A DNA stretch of 64,000 nt, taken from the NCBI GenBank assembly GCA_032161045.1, contig JAVHTH010000012.1; one strand, given 5' to 3'. Of this stretch, positions 8,965-16,962 are shown piece after piece (positions within the stretch are counted from its first letter, which is position 1; each line of letters opens with the position of its first letter). Origin of the DNA: Fervidibacter sinensis. Lineage in GTDB: Bacteria > Armatimonadota > Fervidibacteria > Fervidibacterales > Fervidibacteraceae. The notes beneath the pieces were generated by a model. It had not been told where the DNA came from. It saw only the letters and a program-made list of their open reading frames with translations, and searched no databases. The position numbers and the translations under genes were made by a program.

Positions 8965-11202
8965 ATGGGCAAGTTGGGGTTGATGATTTTGAGCACCGCC
9001 GTTGCAGGTGCCATCATGTTTGGGCTATCTTGTCACCAGCAAACAGGCGCCGGACAACAAACCCACAAACAGCGAATCACCCCAATCGTTGAGAACCCTA
9101 CTGGCACTTTCTACGGCGACAGTTACGCGTTTTCGGGTGGCGGTTGTTCTGTGGCAACTGTCAATGGACGAATTCCTGTTGTTGCCGTTGGCGGTCAAAA
9201 TGCACTTAAGATTGAGGTCATAGGCTCAGGCGGTTATTGGGGCATTGGCATCGCAAGGAGAGGGTGGGTTCGGTGGTATCTTGACGACTACTTGCCTGAT
9301 GGCGTGATGGAGTTTCAGGTTAAGGGCGAAAATGAAGGTGAAAGGTTTAGGATTGGCTTCGCCGATTCCGACCGTGACGGTCAAGGACCGGATTTTGACC
9401 GAAATGCCTATGTTTCGGTGACGAAATATGTGAGCGTCACGAAGGAATGGCAAACCGTCCGCATCCCGATTTCGGACTTTGTCGCTGCCGAACCAAAAAT
9501 TGAACTTGACGATTGCATAAAAGTGGTGCTCTCCAACGACGGTGAGGCAACGCCGATGACCGTCTATTTACGAGGCATCCGCTTCGTTACGACATCGCCG
9601 GAGCGTCCAATCCCGCCGATCAAAATCAACCAACTGGGCTATCGTCCGCACATGGTCAAAATCGCGAAGATCAGTGCACCTGCGACGACCTTCCGAATCG
9701 TGGACGCAAAAACCGGTCGCACCGTTTTCAAAGGTGTGGCGAGGAAAATTGCTGAAAACGACCCAATTTCAGGCGACGATGTTTGGGAGGCTGATTTCAC
9801 GCCTGTCAAAGCGCCGGGGCGATACAAGTTGGTTGCCGAAGGCGTTGGCGAATCCTTTGAGTTTGAAATCAGGGACGACATCTACGACAATTTGTTTCGC
9901 GATGCGATGAGGTTCTACTACCTGCAGCGATGTGGCATCGCTTTGGAACCGAAATTTGCAGGTCCCTTCGCTCGCGAGGCATGTCACCTTGGCGATAAAA
10001 ATGCACTGACTCGCGATGGCGAACTTGTCGGCGATGTCAGCGGTGGATGGCACGATGCAGGCGATTGTAACAAATATGCCCCTTGGGTTCGCTACCCGCT
10101 GTTCTTGATGCTTGACATTTACGACCTGAGACCAAAAGCGTTTCGCGACGGGCAGTTGAACATTCCCGAATCCGGCAACGGCGTGCCCGACTTGCTTGAC
10201 GAAGCGAAATGGGAACTTGACTGGCTACTCAAAATGCAGATAACTTCTGGACCGCAAGCGGGATTAGTCTACGACCGAATTCACGAAAGCGCTGCGCCGC
10301 GAGATCGTAAATACCCGCGATTGCAGGAGGAAAGAAGGCTTCTGCCTCCGACTCATGAAGCGACGGCTGTTTGCGCTTCCGTTTGGGCTCGGGCTTATCG
10401 GACCTTCGTCAAAATCCCGAAACTGAAAGATGCAGCAAACCGATACCTTGCTGCAGCGGAACTTGCTTGGCGCAAACTTGTCGCCGAAAATGCACGCCCT
10501 GAATTTCTCTTTATCGCTGCTGCCTGTCTTTACGATGCCACAGAGAAAGAGGAATATCGCAAGGCGACTGCAGAGTTGATGGACAAAGTTTTGGGCAATG
10601 ACCCCAATGGAGCAATTGAACGGTTCATTTGGGAAATTTGGGATTGCGCTGTCATTACACTTGCGCTTTCTGAGCGAGATGGCTCAATTCGTGAAAAGGC
10701 TCGCGCTTTCTTAAAAGCGACTGCCGACAAGTGCGTTGAGACTTGGCGCAAGGATGCATACTCCGTGCCAATTTGGAATTCAGACCATTACTGCTGGAGT
10801 TCAAACCAAATTATCGCAAAGCGAGGTTATTACGCGATCATGGCTCACCGGTTTGCGCCAAATCCTGATTACCTGCAGATGGCTGCAGACACTCTCCACT
10901 ACTTACTTGGTCGCAATGCGGTTTGCTACAGCATGGTGACGGGTTACGGCACAAGGGTGACGGAAATTTACCACAGCATTTATGGAAAGTCAGCAATGGC
11001 TTGGTTGCCAACACCACCGGGTTTTGTCCCCGGCGGGGTCAACCAGTGGGAATCGCGGGGGATTTCGGCTTACCCAGCAAAGCACTTCCGTCCTGACCCA
11101 AACAACTGGACTCTTACCGAACCGGCGATTTACTACAATGCCCCCCTTGTCTTTTTGTCCGGTTACTTTGCCCGTTTGGGTGACCCTTCTTGGCGACCTT
11201 AA
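8965..11202 (+). CDS. GH9 endoglucanase/cellulase lipoprotein
   Basis: 745 residues. The start is set by GAGGAGG eight bases before ATG 8965, followed by a lipoprotein signal ending GLSC (Cys23), so the enzyme is probably anchored at the cell surface. Domain order: a CBM11/CBM4-like carbohydrate-binding jelly roll (about 40-205), the immunoglobulin-like N-terminal domain of CelD-type enzymes (about 215-300, PPIKINQLGYRPHMVKIA) and the GH9 (alpha/alpha)6 barrel (about 310-740). GH9 hallmarks are GGWHDAGDCNKYAPW near 360-374, holding the catalytic-base Asp pair, and TEPAIYYNAPLVFL near the C-terminus with the acid Glu. It hydrolyses beta-1,4-glucan with inversion. It lies between a secreted repeat protein and an oxidoreductase gene. 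Confidence 0.93.
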   Translation: MGKLGLMILSTAVAGAIMFGLSCHQQTGAGQQTHKQRITPIVENPTGTFYGDSYAFSGGGCSVATVNGRIPVVAVGGQNALKIEVIGSGGYWGIGIARRGWVRWYLDDYLPDGVMEFQVKGENEGERFRIGFADSDRDGQGPDFDRNAYVSVTKYVSVTKEWQTVRIPISDFVAAEPKIELDDCIKVVLSNDGEATPMTVYLRGIRFVTTSPERPIPPIKINQLGYRPHMVKIAKISAPATTFRIVDAKTGRTVFKGVARKIAENDPISGDDVWEADFTPVKAPGRYKLVAEGVGESFEFEIRDDIYDNLFRDAMRFYYLQRCGIALEPKFAGPFAREACHLGDKNALTRDGELVGDVSGGWHDAGDCNKYAPWVRYPLFLMLDIYDLRPKAFRDGQLNIPESGNGVPDLLDEAKWELDWLLKMQITSGPQAGLVYDRIHESAAPRDRKYPRLQEERRLLPPTHEATAVCASVWARAYRTFVKIPKLKDAANRYLAAAELAWRKLVAENARPEFLFIAAACLYDATEKEEYRKATAELMDKVLGNDPNGAIERFIWEIWDCAVITLALSERDGSIREKARAFLKATADKCVETWRKDAYSVPIWNSDHYCWSSNQIIAKRGYYAIMAHRFAPNPDYLQMAADTLHYLLGRNAVCYSMVTGYGTRVTEIYHSIYGKSAMAWLPTPPGFVPGGVNQWESRGISAYPAKHFRPDPNNWTLTEPAIYYNAPLVFLSGYFARLGDPSWRP

Positions 11203-11241
11203 ATTGACATTTGGGGCAGATATGCAAGGAGGTGTGTTACG

Positions 11242-12285
11242 ATGGCGCAAGTGGTGCGGATTGGGCTTATTGGCAGTGGGTTCGTTTCCAACTTTTACAT
11301 GCAAGGGCTGAAAGATGTGGCAGGGCACGAAGTTAAAGTTGTGGCGTCGCCGAACTCGGAAAGATGCGAAGCGTTCGCGAAACGGTGGAACATCCCCGAG
11401 TGGACGACAGACATTGAGGGGACGATCAAGCGCAACGACCTTGACTTGATTATCTTGGGCGTCCCCAATTTCGTCCATGCTGAACTCGCAATCAAGTGCG
11501 CTCAAGCGGGCAAGAATGTCGTCTGCACGAAACCTTTGGCTCGCAACAAGCAAGAAGCGAAGCAAATGCTTGATGCTGTCAAGGCAGCGGGTGTCTTGCA
11601 TGGCTACGCCGAAACGGAGGTTTTCAGCCCAGCGGTCATGAAGGCTCGCGAGTTTATTGAGCGTGGCAGTATCGGAAAAGTTTTGATGGTTCGTTCCCGC
11701 GAAGCCCATGCAGGTCCGCACGCAGATTGGTTCTGGAAAAAGGAACTTGCAGGTGGCGGTGCACTTTTAGACATGGGTTGCCACATGGTTGAAGCGGCTC
11801 GCTACTTTATCGGCAAGGACAACCCCATTGTGGAAGTTTTGGCATGGGGAGACCGACTTTATCACCACGACCGAACTGACGCTGAAGACAACGCCGTTTT
11901 GCTGATGAGGTTTGAAGGTGGACAGTTGGCAATTGCCGAGACAAGTTGGACGGCAAGAGGCGGTCTGGACTTGAGAAACGAAGTTTACGGAACGGATGGG
12001 GCAATCTTCACGGATGTCACTCGCGAAACAGGCATCAGGGTTTTCGCTTTGAAGGGTGCAGGCTACATTGTTGAAAAGGGCGAATTGGACATCGGTTGGC
12101 TTATCCCTCCGATTGAGGAGGCTTGGGTTTACGGCTACCGTGAGGAAATGAAGCACTTCGTTGAATGTGTCGCACAAAACAAAATGCCCCGCGAAACTTT
12201 TGAAGATGGTTACATCGTCAACTGCGTCCTTGATGCTGCCTATCGCTCAATGGAAACGAAACGGTGGGAGCGAGTGGAGTATTGA
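11242..12285 (+). CDS. Gfo/Idh/MocA-family oxidoreductase
   Basis: 347 residues. The N-terminal Rossmann fold (IGLIGSGFVSNFYMQGL) binds NAD(P). KPLARNKQEA near residue 95 carries the Lys of the family's EKP-type motif, here as TKPLA. The C-terminal GFO_IDH_MocA domain has the usual GGGALLDMGCHMVEAARYFIG. AAGGAGGTG precedes ATG 11242. Members oxidise or epimerise sugars and inositols. The substrate is unknown, but the gene follows GH9 closely (39 bases), suggesting a role in handling released sugars. It is one of three family members in the window; unlike the copy at 28610 it has no TAT signal and is probably cytoplasmic. Confidence 0.9.
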   Translation: MAQVVRIGLIGSGFVSNFYMQGLKDVAGHEVKVVASPNSERCEAFAKRWNIPEWTTDIEGTIKRNDLDLIILGVPNFVHAELAIKCAQAGKNVVCTKPLARNKQEAKQMLDAVKAAGVLHGYAETEVFSPAVMKAREFIERGSIGKVLMVRSREAHAGPHADWFWKKELAGGGALLDMGCHMVEAARYFIGKDNPIVEVLAWGDRLYHHDRTDAEDNAVLLMRFEGGQLAIAETSWTARGGLDLRNEVYGTDGAIFTDVTRETGIRVFALKGAGYIVEKGELDIGWLIPPIEEAWVYGYREEMKHFVECVAQNKMPRETFEDGYIVNCVLDAAYRSMETKRWERVEY

Positions 12286-12297
12286 CATTTCCCGAGT

Positions 12298-12327
12298 GGG
12301 AAGGCGAAGTTCCCGCCGAGCCCAAAT
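12298..12327 (+). repeat. Family-A hairpin repeat, copy 1
   Basis: GGGAA-ggcgaag-TTCCC (12298-12314) followed by CGCCGAGCCCAAAT. It has the same architecture as copies at 16754, 16790, 16847 (inverted), 26231 (inverted) and 26283: a short variable stem, a GCGAA-like loop and a CGAGCC-(A/T)-rich tail. It begins just downstream of the oxidoreductase stop. Confidence 0.55.
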
Positions 12328-12395
12328 GGGTGCAGAGTGCAAGGTGCTGATGCAGCAGCGAAATGATGGCACAATGGTTTTGGGAGTGATGAACT

Positions 12396-12635
12396 ATGGT
12401 GACTTTGCAAGAATTAGCCGAACGAGTTGCAAAGTTGGAGCGAGATGTTGCTGAGTTGAAAATCATGGTCAAACCGAGACCAAAGCCGAGAGAAATCACA
12501 CCTGAAGAACTGGAGCGACGAAGGAAAGCAGTGGATGCCGTCCTTAAGTTTGCTGAACGGTTGCGTGGCAGAGGTGTAACCTTGACGGACATCTTGATGG
12601 AGATGCGCTATGGGAGTGGTAAGTGGTGCGATTAA
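12396..12635 (+). CDS. Putative antitoxin partner of PIN-domain protein
   Basis: 79 residues. The first half is a heptad-like helix (LQELAERVAKLERDVAELK) suitable for coiled-coil dimerisation. The second half (TPEELERRRKAVDAVLKFAERLRGRGVTLTDILMEMRYG) would be the toxin-wrapping tail. No classical AbrB, Phd or RHH DNA-binding motif is obvious. The identification rests on position: it immediately precedes and overlaps (13 bases) a VapC-like PIN gene, the classic VapBC arrangement. GGGAGTGATG lies before ATG 12396. It could be a transcriptional autoregulator with its partner. Confidence in its being a real gene is high, in the antitoxin role moderate. Confidence 0.65.
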   Translation: MVTLQELAERVAKLERDVAELKIMVKPRPKPREITPEELERRRKAVDAVLKFAERLRGRGVTLTDILMEMRYGSGKWCD

Positions 12636-13057
12636 TTCTAAATGCCAGCGTTGTTGTCAAGTGGCTGCTTTCAGACGAACCTTTAGTGCCAGAAGCCCGG
12701 AGGCTCCTACAAGAGTTTCAAGAAGGATTATGGAGAGAGTTCATCGTGCCTGAATTTTGTCTGCGAGAAGTTGCCAATGCTCTTTGGGTTGCACATCGGC
12801 GAGGACGAATCACGGAGGAAGAAGTTCGCATCGGTTGGCAATCTTTCCTACAACTTGATCTCAGCATCCTTCCCGATCCGCCTTTGGGCGATGTTTTGGA
12901 TTTTGCACTTCGCTACAATGTGCCCGTTTACGACTGCATCTACATTGTGCTGGCTCAGCAGGAAGAATGCCCACTGCTGACCGCCGACGAGCAATTGTTT
13001 AAGTCCGTCTCCGACCAACTGTCTTTTGTTAAATGGCTTGGCGACTACGGGCATTGA
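12623..13057 (+). CDS. VapC-like PIN-domain protein with altered first acidic residue
   Basis: 144 residues. PIN nuclease fold; VapC toxins cleave tRNA or rRNA using three or four acidic residues that bind Mg/Mn. Here the first strand reads ILNASVVVKWLL, with Asn7 (codon AAT) where the family has Asp (DASVVVKW). The other acidic positions look intact: Glu49 (REVANALW), Asp104 (VYDCIYIVLA) and Asp122 (LLTADEQLF). The start is GTG 12623 or the next GTG 12626, inside the end of the antitoxin-like gene, so translation is coupled. The Asn substitution predicts weakened or lost nuclease activity, though binding to its partner may persist. Confidence 0.85.
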   Translation: MVRLILNASVVVKWLLSDEPLVPEARRLLQEFQEGLWREFIVPEFCLREVANALWVAHRRGRITEEEVRIGWQSFLQLDLSILPDPPLGDVLDFALRYNVPVYDCIYIVLAQQEECPLLTADEQLFKSVSDQLSFVKWLGDYGH

Positions 13058-13181
13058 ATCGCGGGAGTAAAAGGTATGGCATTCGGTTCAATCTTCCCAT
13101 GCCGGGACCCTACAGACGGGTGCAAAGAACACTGTTAAAATGTGCACCGTGTAATTCGTGAGAACTGCGGAGGTGGTCAAA

Positions 13182-14531
13182 GTGGCGAATGTGGCGCGAT
13201 TTCCTGAAGGTTTTTTGTGGGGCGTTGCGACGGCGGCATACCAAATTGAGGGGGCTTGGAACGAGGATGGTAAGGGTGTTTCAATTTGGGACACTTTCTC
13301 CCACACCCAAGGAAAAATCGCCGACGGTTCAACGGGCGATGTCGCTTGTGACCATTACCACCGTTGGCGCGAAGACATCGCTTTGATGAAAGAACTTGGC
13401 GTCAAGGCTTATCGGTTCTCAATCGCTTGGACCCGCATACTCCCACAAGGTTCAGGAACTGTCAACCCGAAAGGACTTGACTTTTATGATAGGTTGGTTG
13501 ACGGATTGCTTGAAGCGGGCATCAAGCCTTTCATCACCCTTTACCATTGGGATTTGCCCCAAGCGTTGCAAGATATCGGCGGCTGGGCAAATCGGGATGT
13601 GGCTTACTACTTTGCCGATTACACCGCCGTAGTCGCACACAAGTTGGGCGACCGAGTTAAGCATTGGATGACCCACAACGAACCTTGGGTTGTAACTTGG
13701 GCTGGCTACGGTGCGGGCACTCTGGCGCCGGGAATTAAAAACGCAAAGGTCGCTTTGCAAGTTGCTCACCACCTTCTGCTTTCTCACGGCTTGGCTGTTG
13801 AAGTTTTGCGGGATTTGGGAGATCACGAAACTAAAGCAGGCATCGTTTTGAACTTATCTCCAGTTCATCCCGCATCTGACAGCGAAGAGGACAAGGCTGC
13901 AGCATGGCGTTACGACGGCTTCCACAACCGTTGGTTCCTTGACCCGATTTTCGTTGGTAGTTACCCAGCCGATATGTGGGAATGGTATGGACAACTTGTG
14001 CCCGAAGTTAAGCCCGGCGATATGGCAATCATCAGCAGGCGAATTGATTTCCTCGGCGTGAACTACTATACCCGCAGCGTGGTCAAACACGATCCCCAAG
14101 GTGGCATGTTGAAACTCAGCCATGTCCGAATTGAGGGCAGCGAATACACCGAGATGGGCTGGGAAGTTTATCCCGATGGGCTTTACGAGTTGCTCACAAG
14201 GTTGAACCGCGATTACAAAGTTCCCGAGTTTTACATCACGGAGAACGGTGCCGCATTTAAAGACGAGGTTACACCCGACGGCAAAGTCCACGACGAGCGT
14301 CGGCTCAGTTACTTGCGCGAGCATTTTTTGCGCGCCCACAAAGCCATCCAAGATGGAGTGCCGCTCAAAGGTTACTTTGTTTGGTCGTTGATGGACAACT
14401 TTGAGTGGGCACACGGATACACCAAACGCTTCGGAGTTGTCTATGTTGACTACGAAACCCAAAAGCGAATTATCAAGGACAGCGGCTACTGGTATAAACA
14501 AGTCATCGCCGAAAACGGCGTGGCAATTTGA
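13182..14531 (+). CDS. GH1 beta-glucosidase
   Basis: 449 residues, cytoplasmic (no signal peptide). Retaining (beta/alpha)8 enzyme that cleaves cellobiose and related beta-glycosides. N-terminal signature FPEGFLWGVATAAYQIEGAW; acid/base Glu at about 167 (MTHNEPW); nucleophile Glu at about 354 (YITENGAA); substrate-binding NYYTRS, and WSLMDNFEWAHGY near the C-terminus. The start is GTG 13182, which has GGAGGTGG at normal spacing, rather than the in-frame GTG at 13158. Just upstream, GGTGCA (13119-13124) and TGCACC (13143-13148) form a spaced inverted repeat around a TAAAAT box, possibly an operator, but the evidence is thin. It would complete cellulose breakdown started by the GH9 enzyme. Confidence 0.95.
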   Translation: MANVARFPEGFLWGVATAAYQIEGAWNEDGKGVSIWDTFSHTQGKIADGSTGDVACDHYHRWREDIALMKELGVKAYRFSIAWTRILPQGSGTVNPKGLDFYDRLVDGLLEAGIKPFITLYHWDLPQALQDIGGWANRDVAYYFADYTAVVAHKLGDRVKHWMTHNEPWVVTWAGYGAGTLAPGIKNAKVALQVAHHLLLSHGLAVEVLRDLGDHETKAGIVLNLSPVHPASDSEEDKAAAWRYDGFHNRWFLDPIFVGSYPADMWEWYGQLVPEVKPGDMAIISRRIDFLGVNYYTRSVVKHDPQGGMLKLSHVRIEGSEYTEMGWEVYPDGLYELLTRLNRDYKVPEFYITENGAAFKDEVTPDGKVHDERRLSYLREHFLRAHKAIQDGVPLKGYFVWSLMDNFEWAHGYTKRFGVVYVDYETQKRIIKDSGYWYKQVIAENGVAI

Positions 14532-14634
14532 GGAGACATGGTAACGAAGAGCGCAGAGCAAATGACTCCCAAGCATCGTGAGGAAAACAACCACGTCTTG
14601 CCTGCTTCAGAATTTTGCTATGAGGCGATGAGAA

Positions 14635-15678
14635 GTGGGCGCATCGGTTTTTGTCAGGGAAGCCTTACTTCAGAAACGTGAAAACGGCAGAGTTCGTTGT
14701 CTAACTTGCGAACGGAGATGTTTGCTTAGTGACGGTCAGGAAGGTTGGTGCAAAACCCGCGAGAACAGGAACGGAACTATCGTGACAAAGACTTATGGTT
14801 CAATCTCGTCCATCGCGGCTAACCCTATTGAGAAAAAGCCACTTTTTCACTTCTACCCCGGCAGCACAAATTTGACATGCGGCAGTTGGTCCTGCAATTT
14901 TGCCTGCCCTTGGTGCCAGAATTGGGAAATCAGTAAGCAAATTGGGCGAGGGCAATTTATGTCGCCGGAGGAATTTGTGATGACGGCGATGAGGTTGAAT
15001 TGTCAAGGCACTTCCATCAGTTTCAACGAACCGACTCTCTCCCTTGAATGGTCGCTTGAGGTTTTCAAGTTGGCTAAAGAGCGCGGACTCTACAACACTT
15101 TCGTGACAAACGGATACATGACCCTTGAAGCGCTTCAATTGCTCATTGACGCAGGTCTTGACGCGATGAATGTTGACATTAAGGGCAGCGCTGAAGCGGT
15201 TCGCAAGTTTTGCGGCACAGATGTTGAAGTGGTTTGGAGAAACTGTCGCTACGCGAAGGAACACGGAGTCCATGTTGAAGTGACGACGCTTGTCATCCCA
15301 ACGGTGAATGATGACGAAACAAGTTTGCGCTCAATAGCAAGGCGAATAGCAACAGAACTCGGTCAGGACACTCCTTGGCATGTCACTGCTTACTACCCCG
15401 CTTACCTTTTTAACGCACCGCCGACTCCAATTAGGACGCTTGAACGGGCTTATCAAATTGGTCGTGAAGAAGGTCTAAAGTTCGTTTACTTGGGCAATGT
15501 TCCGGGTCACCCTTATGAGAACACCTACTGCCCGCAATGCGGTAAGTTGTTGATTCAACGCTATGGCGTGAGGATGGTCAAATGGTTCATGGATGGCGAC
15601 AAGTGTCCCCAATGTGGCGAGAAGTTGCCAATTATCGGTGCTGAGTGGTGGGAAGAAAGGAGGCAAGTCAAAAAGTGA
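14635..15678 (+). CDS. amrS: AmmeMemoRadiSam-type radical SAM enzyme
   Basis: 347 residues. Radical SAM protein of the AmrS family (related to pyruvate-formate-lyase activating enzymes). The [4Fe-4S] motif is CNFACPWCQN near residue 84. Upstream CLTCERRCLLSDGQEGWC gives extra Cys residues usual in this family, and the C-terminus carries two CPQCG knuckles (CPQCGKLL and CPQCGEKLP) suggesting a zinc ribbon. In many genomes AmrS co-occurs with Memo and AMMECR1, but neither is next to it here. GTG 14635 is chosen as start, with GAGGCGATGAGAA upstream. Its stop overlaps the start of the URO-D-like gene by four bases (GTGA), so the two are translationally coupled. Biochemical role is uncertain. Confidence 0.88.
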   Translation: MGASVFVREALLQKRENGRVRCLTCERRCLLSDGQEGWCKTRENRNGTIVTKTYGSISSIAANPIEKKPLFHFYPGSTNLTCGSWSCNFACPWCQNWEISKQIGRGQFMSPEEFVMTAMRLNCQGTSISFNEPTLSLEWSLEVFKLAKERGLYNTFVTNGYMTLEALQLLIDAGLDAMNVDIKGSAEAVRKFCGTDVEVVWRNCRYAKEHGVHVEVTTLVIPTVNDDETSLRSIARRIATELGQDTPWHVTAYYPAYLFNAPPTPIRTLERAYQIGREEGLKFVYLGNVPGHPYENTYCPQCGKLLIQRYGVRMVKWFMDGDKCPQCGEKLPIIGAEWWEERRQVKK

Positions 15679-16700
15679 CAAGCCGAGAACGGGTAATTGC
15701 TGCGATTGAATTCAAAGGACCGGACCGCGTCCCAATTCATCACTTCGCTTTTCCTGGCGCCTTCTGGCGACACGGGGAAAAACTTGTTAAGTTGCTGAAC
15801 GAGCAATTTCCCGACGATTTCGGTTCAAAGTTTTCAATTCCGCCCGAGCCGGAAGGTAAAGACTTGTTCGTCCGTTACACTGACGAATGGGGAAGCGAGT
15901 GGGTGATGAAGAAAGGTTACACTGCAGGTGAAGTCAAAAAACCCGCCATTGACGATTGGAGCAAGTGGAAGGATTACAAGTTCCCACCGTTACCTCCCGA
16001 CAGCCACTTTGAAGTGCTCAAAGCGCACATTAAGGAGAGCGGTCACCAATTTTATGTGCTTGGTGCTGGCGGCACTTTATTTGAACGGATGCAGTGGCTT
16101 CGTGGTCCGGAAAACTTGTTCATTGACTTAGCGGAAGACCGGGAGGAACTCCACGAACTCGCCGACCGCATAGTTGAATGGAACATCAACTTGATAGCCC
16201 GATACATCAAAGCCGGAGTTGATGGATTGAGTTTCGCCGATGATTGGGGTTCCCAAGACAGATTGCTCATCAGCCCAAAGAAATGGCGAGAATTCTTCAA
16301 GCCGAGATACAAACGCATGTTTGAAATCGTCAAGGACGCAGGCAAACATGTCTTCTTTCACACCGATGGTTGGACCGTTGACATTTGGGATGACTTGATT
16401 GAGATTGGCGTTGATGTTTTGAACCCGCAACATACGCTCGTTCCGAAGCCTATCTTGGAGCAAAAACTTGCTGGACGAGTTTGCATTCGCTCCGACCTTG
16501 ACCGACAACACATTTTGCCTTTTGGGACGCCAGAGCAAGTGCGTGAACATGTTAAGGAAACGATTGCTCTGTTTGGGCGCTTTAACGGTGGCTTGATTTT
16601 GCACGGTGAAATTGGTCCCGATGTGCCATTTGAAAACATCGTTGCAATGCTTGAAACCGCTTACGAGTTTGGAAAGTATCCGCTTTCGTGGTTGGGATGA
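15675..16700 (+). CDS. Uroporphyrinogen decarboxylase-fold protein (methyltransferase-like)
   Basis: 341 residues. URO-D superfamily TIM barrel. The opening TSRERVIAAIEFKGPDRVPI is typical of the non-HemE branch that includes corrinoid-dependent methyltransferases and many uncharacterised enzymes. Further landmarks are GVDGLSFADDWGSQDRLLIS, HVFFHTDGW with a possible zinc-binding His, and GTPEQVREHVKETI near the end. GTG 15675 shares the GTGA overlap with amrS; AAGGAGG lies 11 bases upstream. An in-frame GTG at 15645 is possible but lacks support. The MttB-family gene follows on the same strand, so a methyl-transfer role is plausible; true haem synthesis is less likely because a second such paralogue is at 32836 and neither looks like canonical HemE. 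Confidence 0.82.
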   Translation: MTSRERVIAAIEFKGPDRVPIHHFAFPGAFWRHGEKLVKLLNEQFPDDFGSKFSIPPEPEGKDLFVRYTDEWGSEWVMKKGYTAGEVKKPAIDDWSKWKDYKFPPLPPDSHFEVLKAHIKESGHQFYVLGAGGTLFERMQWLRGPENLFIDLAEDREELHELADRIVEWNINLIARYIKAGVDGLSFADDWGSQDRLLISPKKWREFFKPRYKRMFEIVKDAGKHVFFHTDGWTVDIWDDLIEIGVDVLNPQHTLVPKPILEQKLAGRVCIRSDLDRQHILPFGTPEQVREHVKETIALFGRFNGGLILHGEIGPDVPFENIVAMLETAYEFGKYPLSWLG

Positions 16701-16753
16701 AACGGCTTTGTAGAAATCCCGTTTATTAGAGGTTATCTTTTGGGGAGCCGAAT

Positions 16754-16878
16754 GGGAGGGCAAATATCCCGACGAGCCAGAAATTTTTGTGGAGGGCGAA
16801 CATCCTTGTGAGCCAATTTTTCGGTCGCACAAGAACATGACCCTTCAAATTTTCGGCTCGGCTGGAGCCTCACCCTCC
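16754..16878. repeat. Family-A hairpin repeats, copies 2-4
   Basis: Two direct copies with a 36-base period (GGAGGGC at 16755 and 16791, each followed by a GAGCC word and an AATTTTT tract) and one inverted copy (16847-16878; on the minus strand GGAGGGTGAGGCTCC, then GAGCCGAAAATTT). They fill much of the 262-base gap between the URO-D-like and MttB-family genes. The word CTTTGTAGAAATCCCGT at 16706-16722, identical to one at 38011, lies just before. Confidence 0.65.
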
Positions 16879-16962
16879 AATGCTGAACCGGCTTCCCATG
16901 AAGACAGTGAAGTAAGATTTACGGTGCGTTAAGGCAAATCGTTCTTAAGAAGGTGAACGCCG

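Noticed and set aside
13119..13148. Operator (GGTGCA-N18-TGCACC) for the GH1 gene
   Set aside because: Symmetry is short and the -35 box is poor; mentioned in the GH1 entry but not listed as a feature.
15675..16700. Canonical hemE
   Set aside because: It has the URO-D fold, but it lies beside an MttB-like gene and a second such paralogue, and the usual HemE N-terminal motif is not seen.
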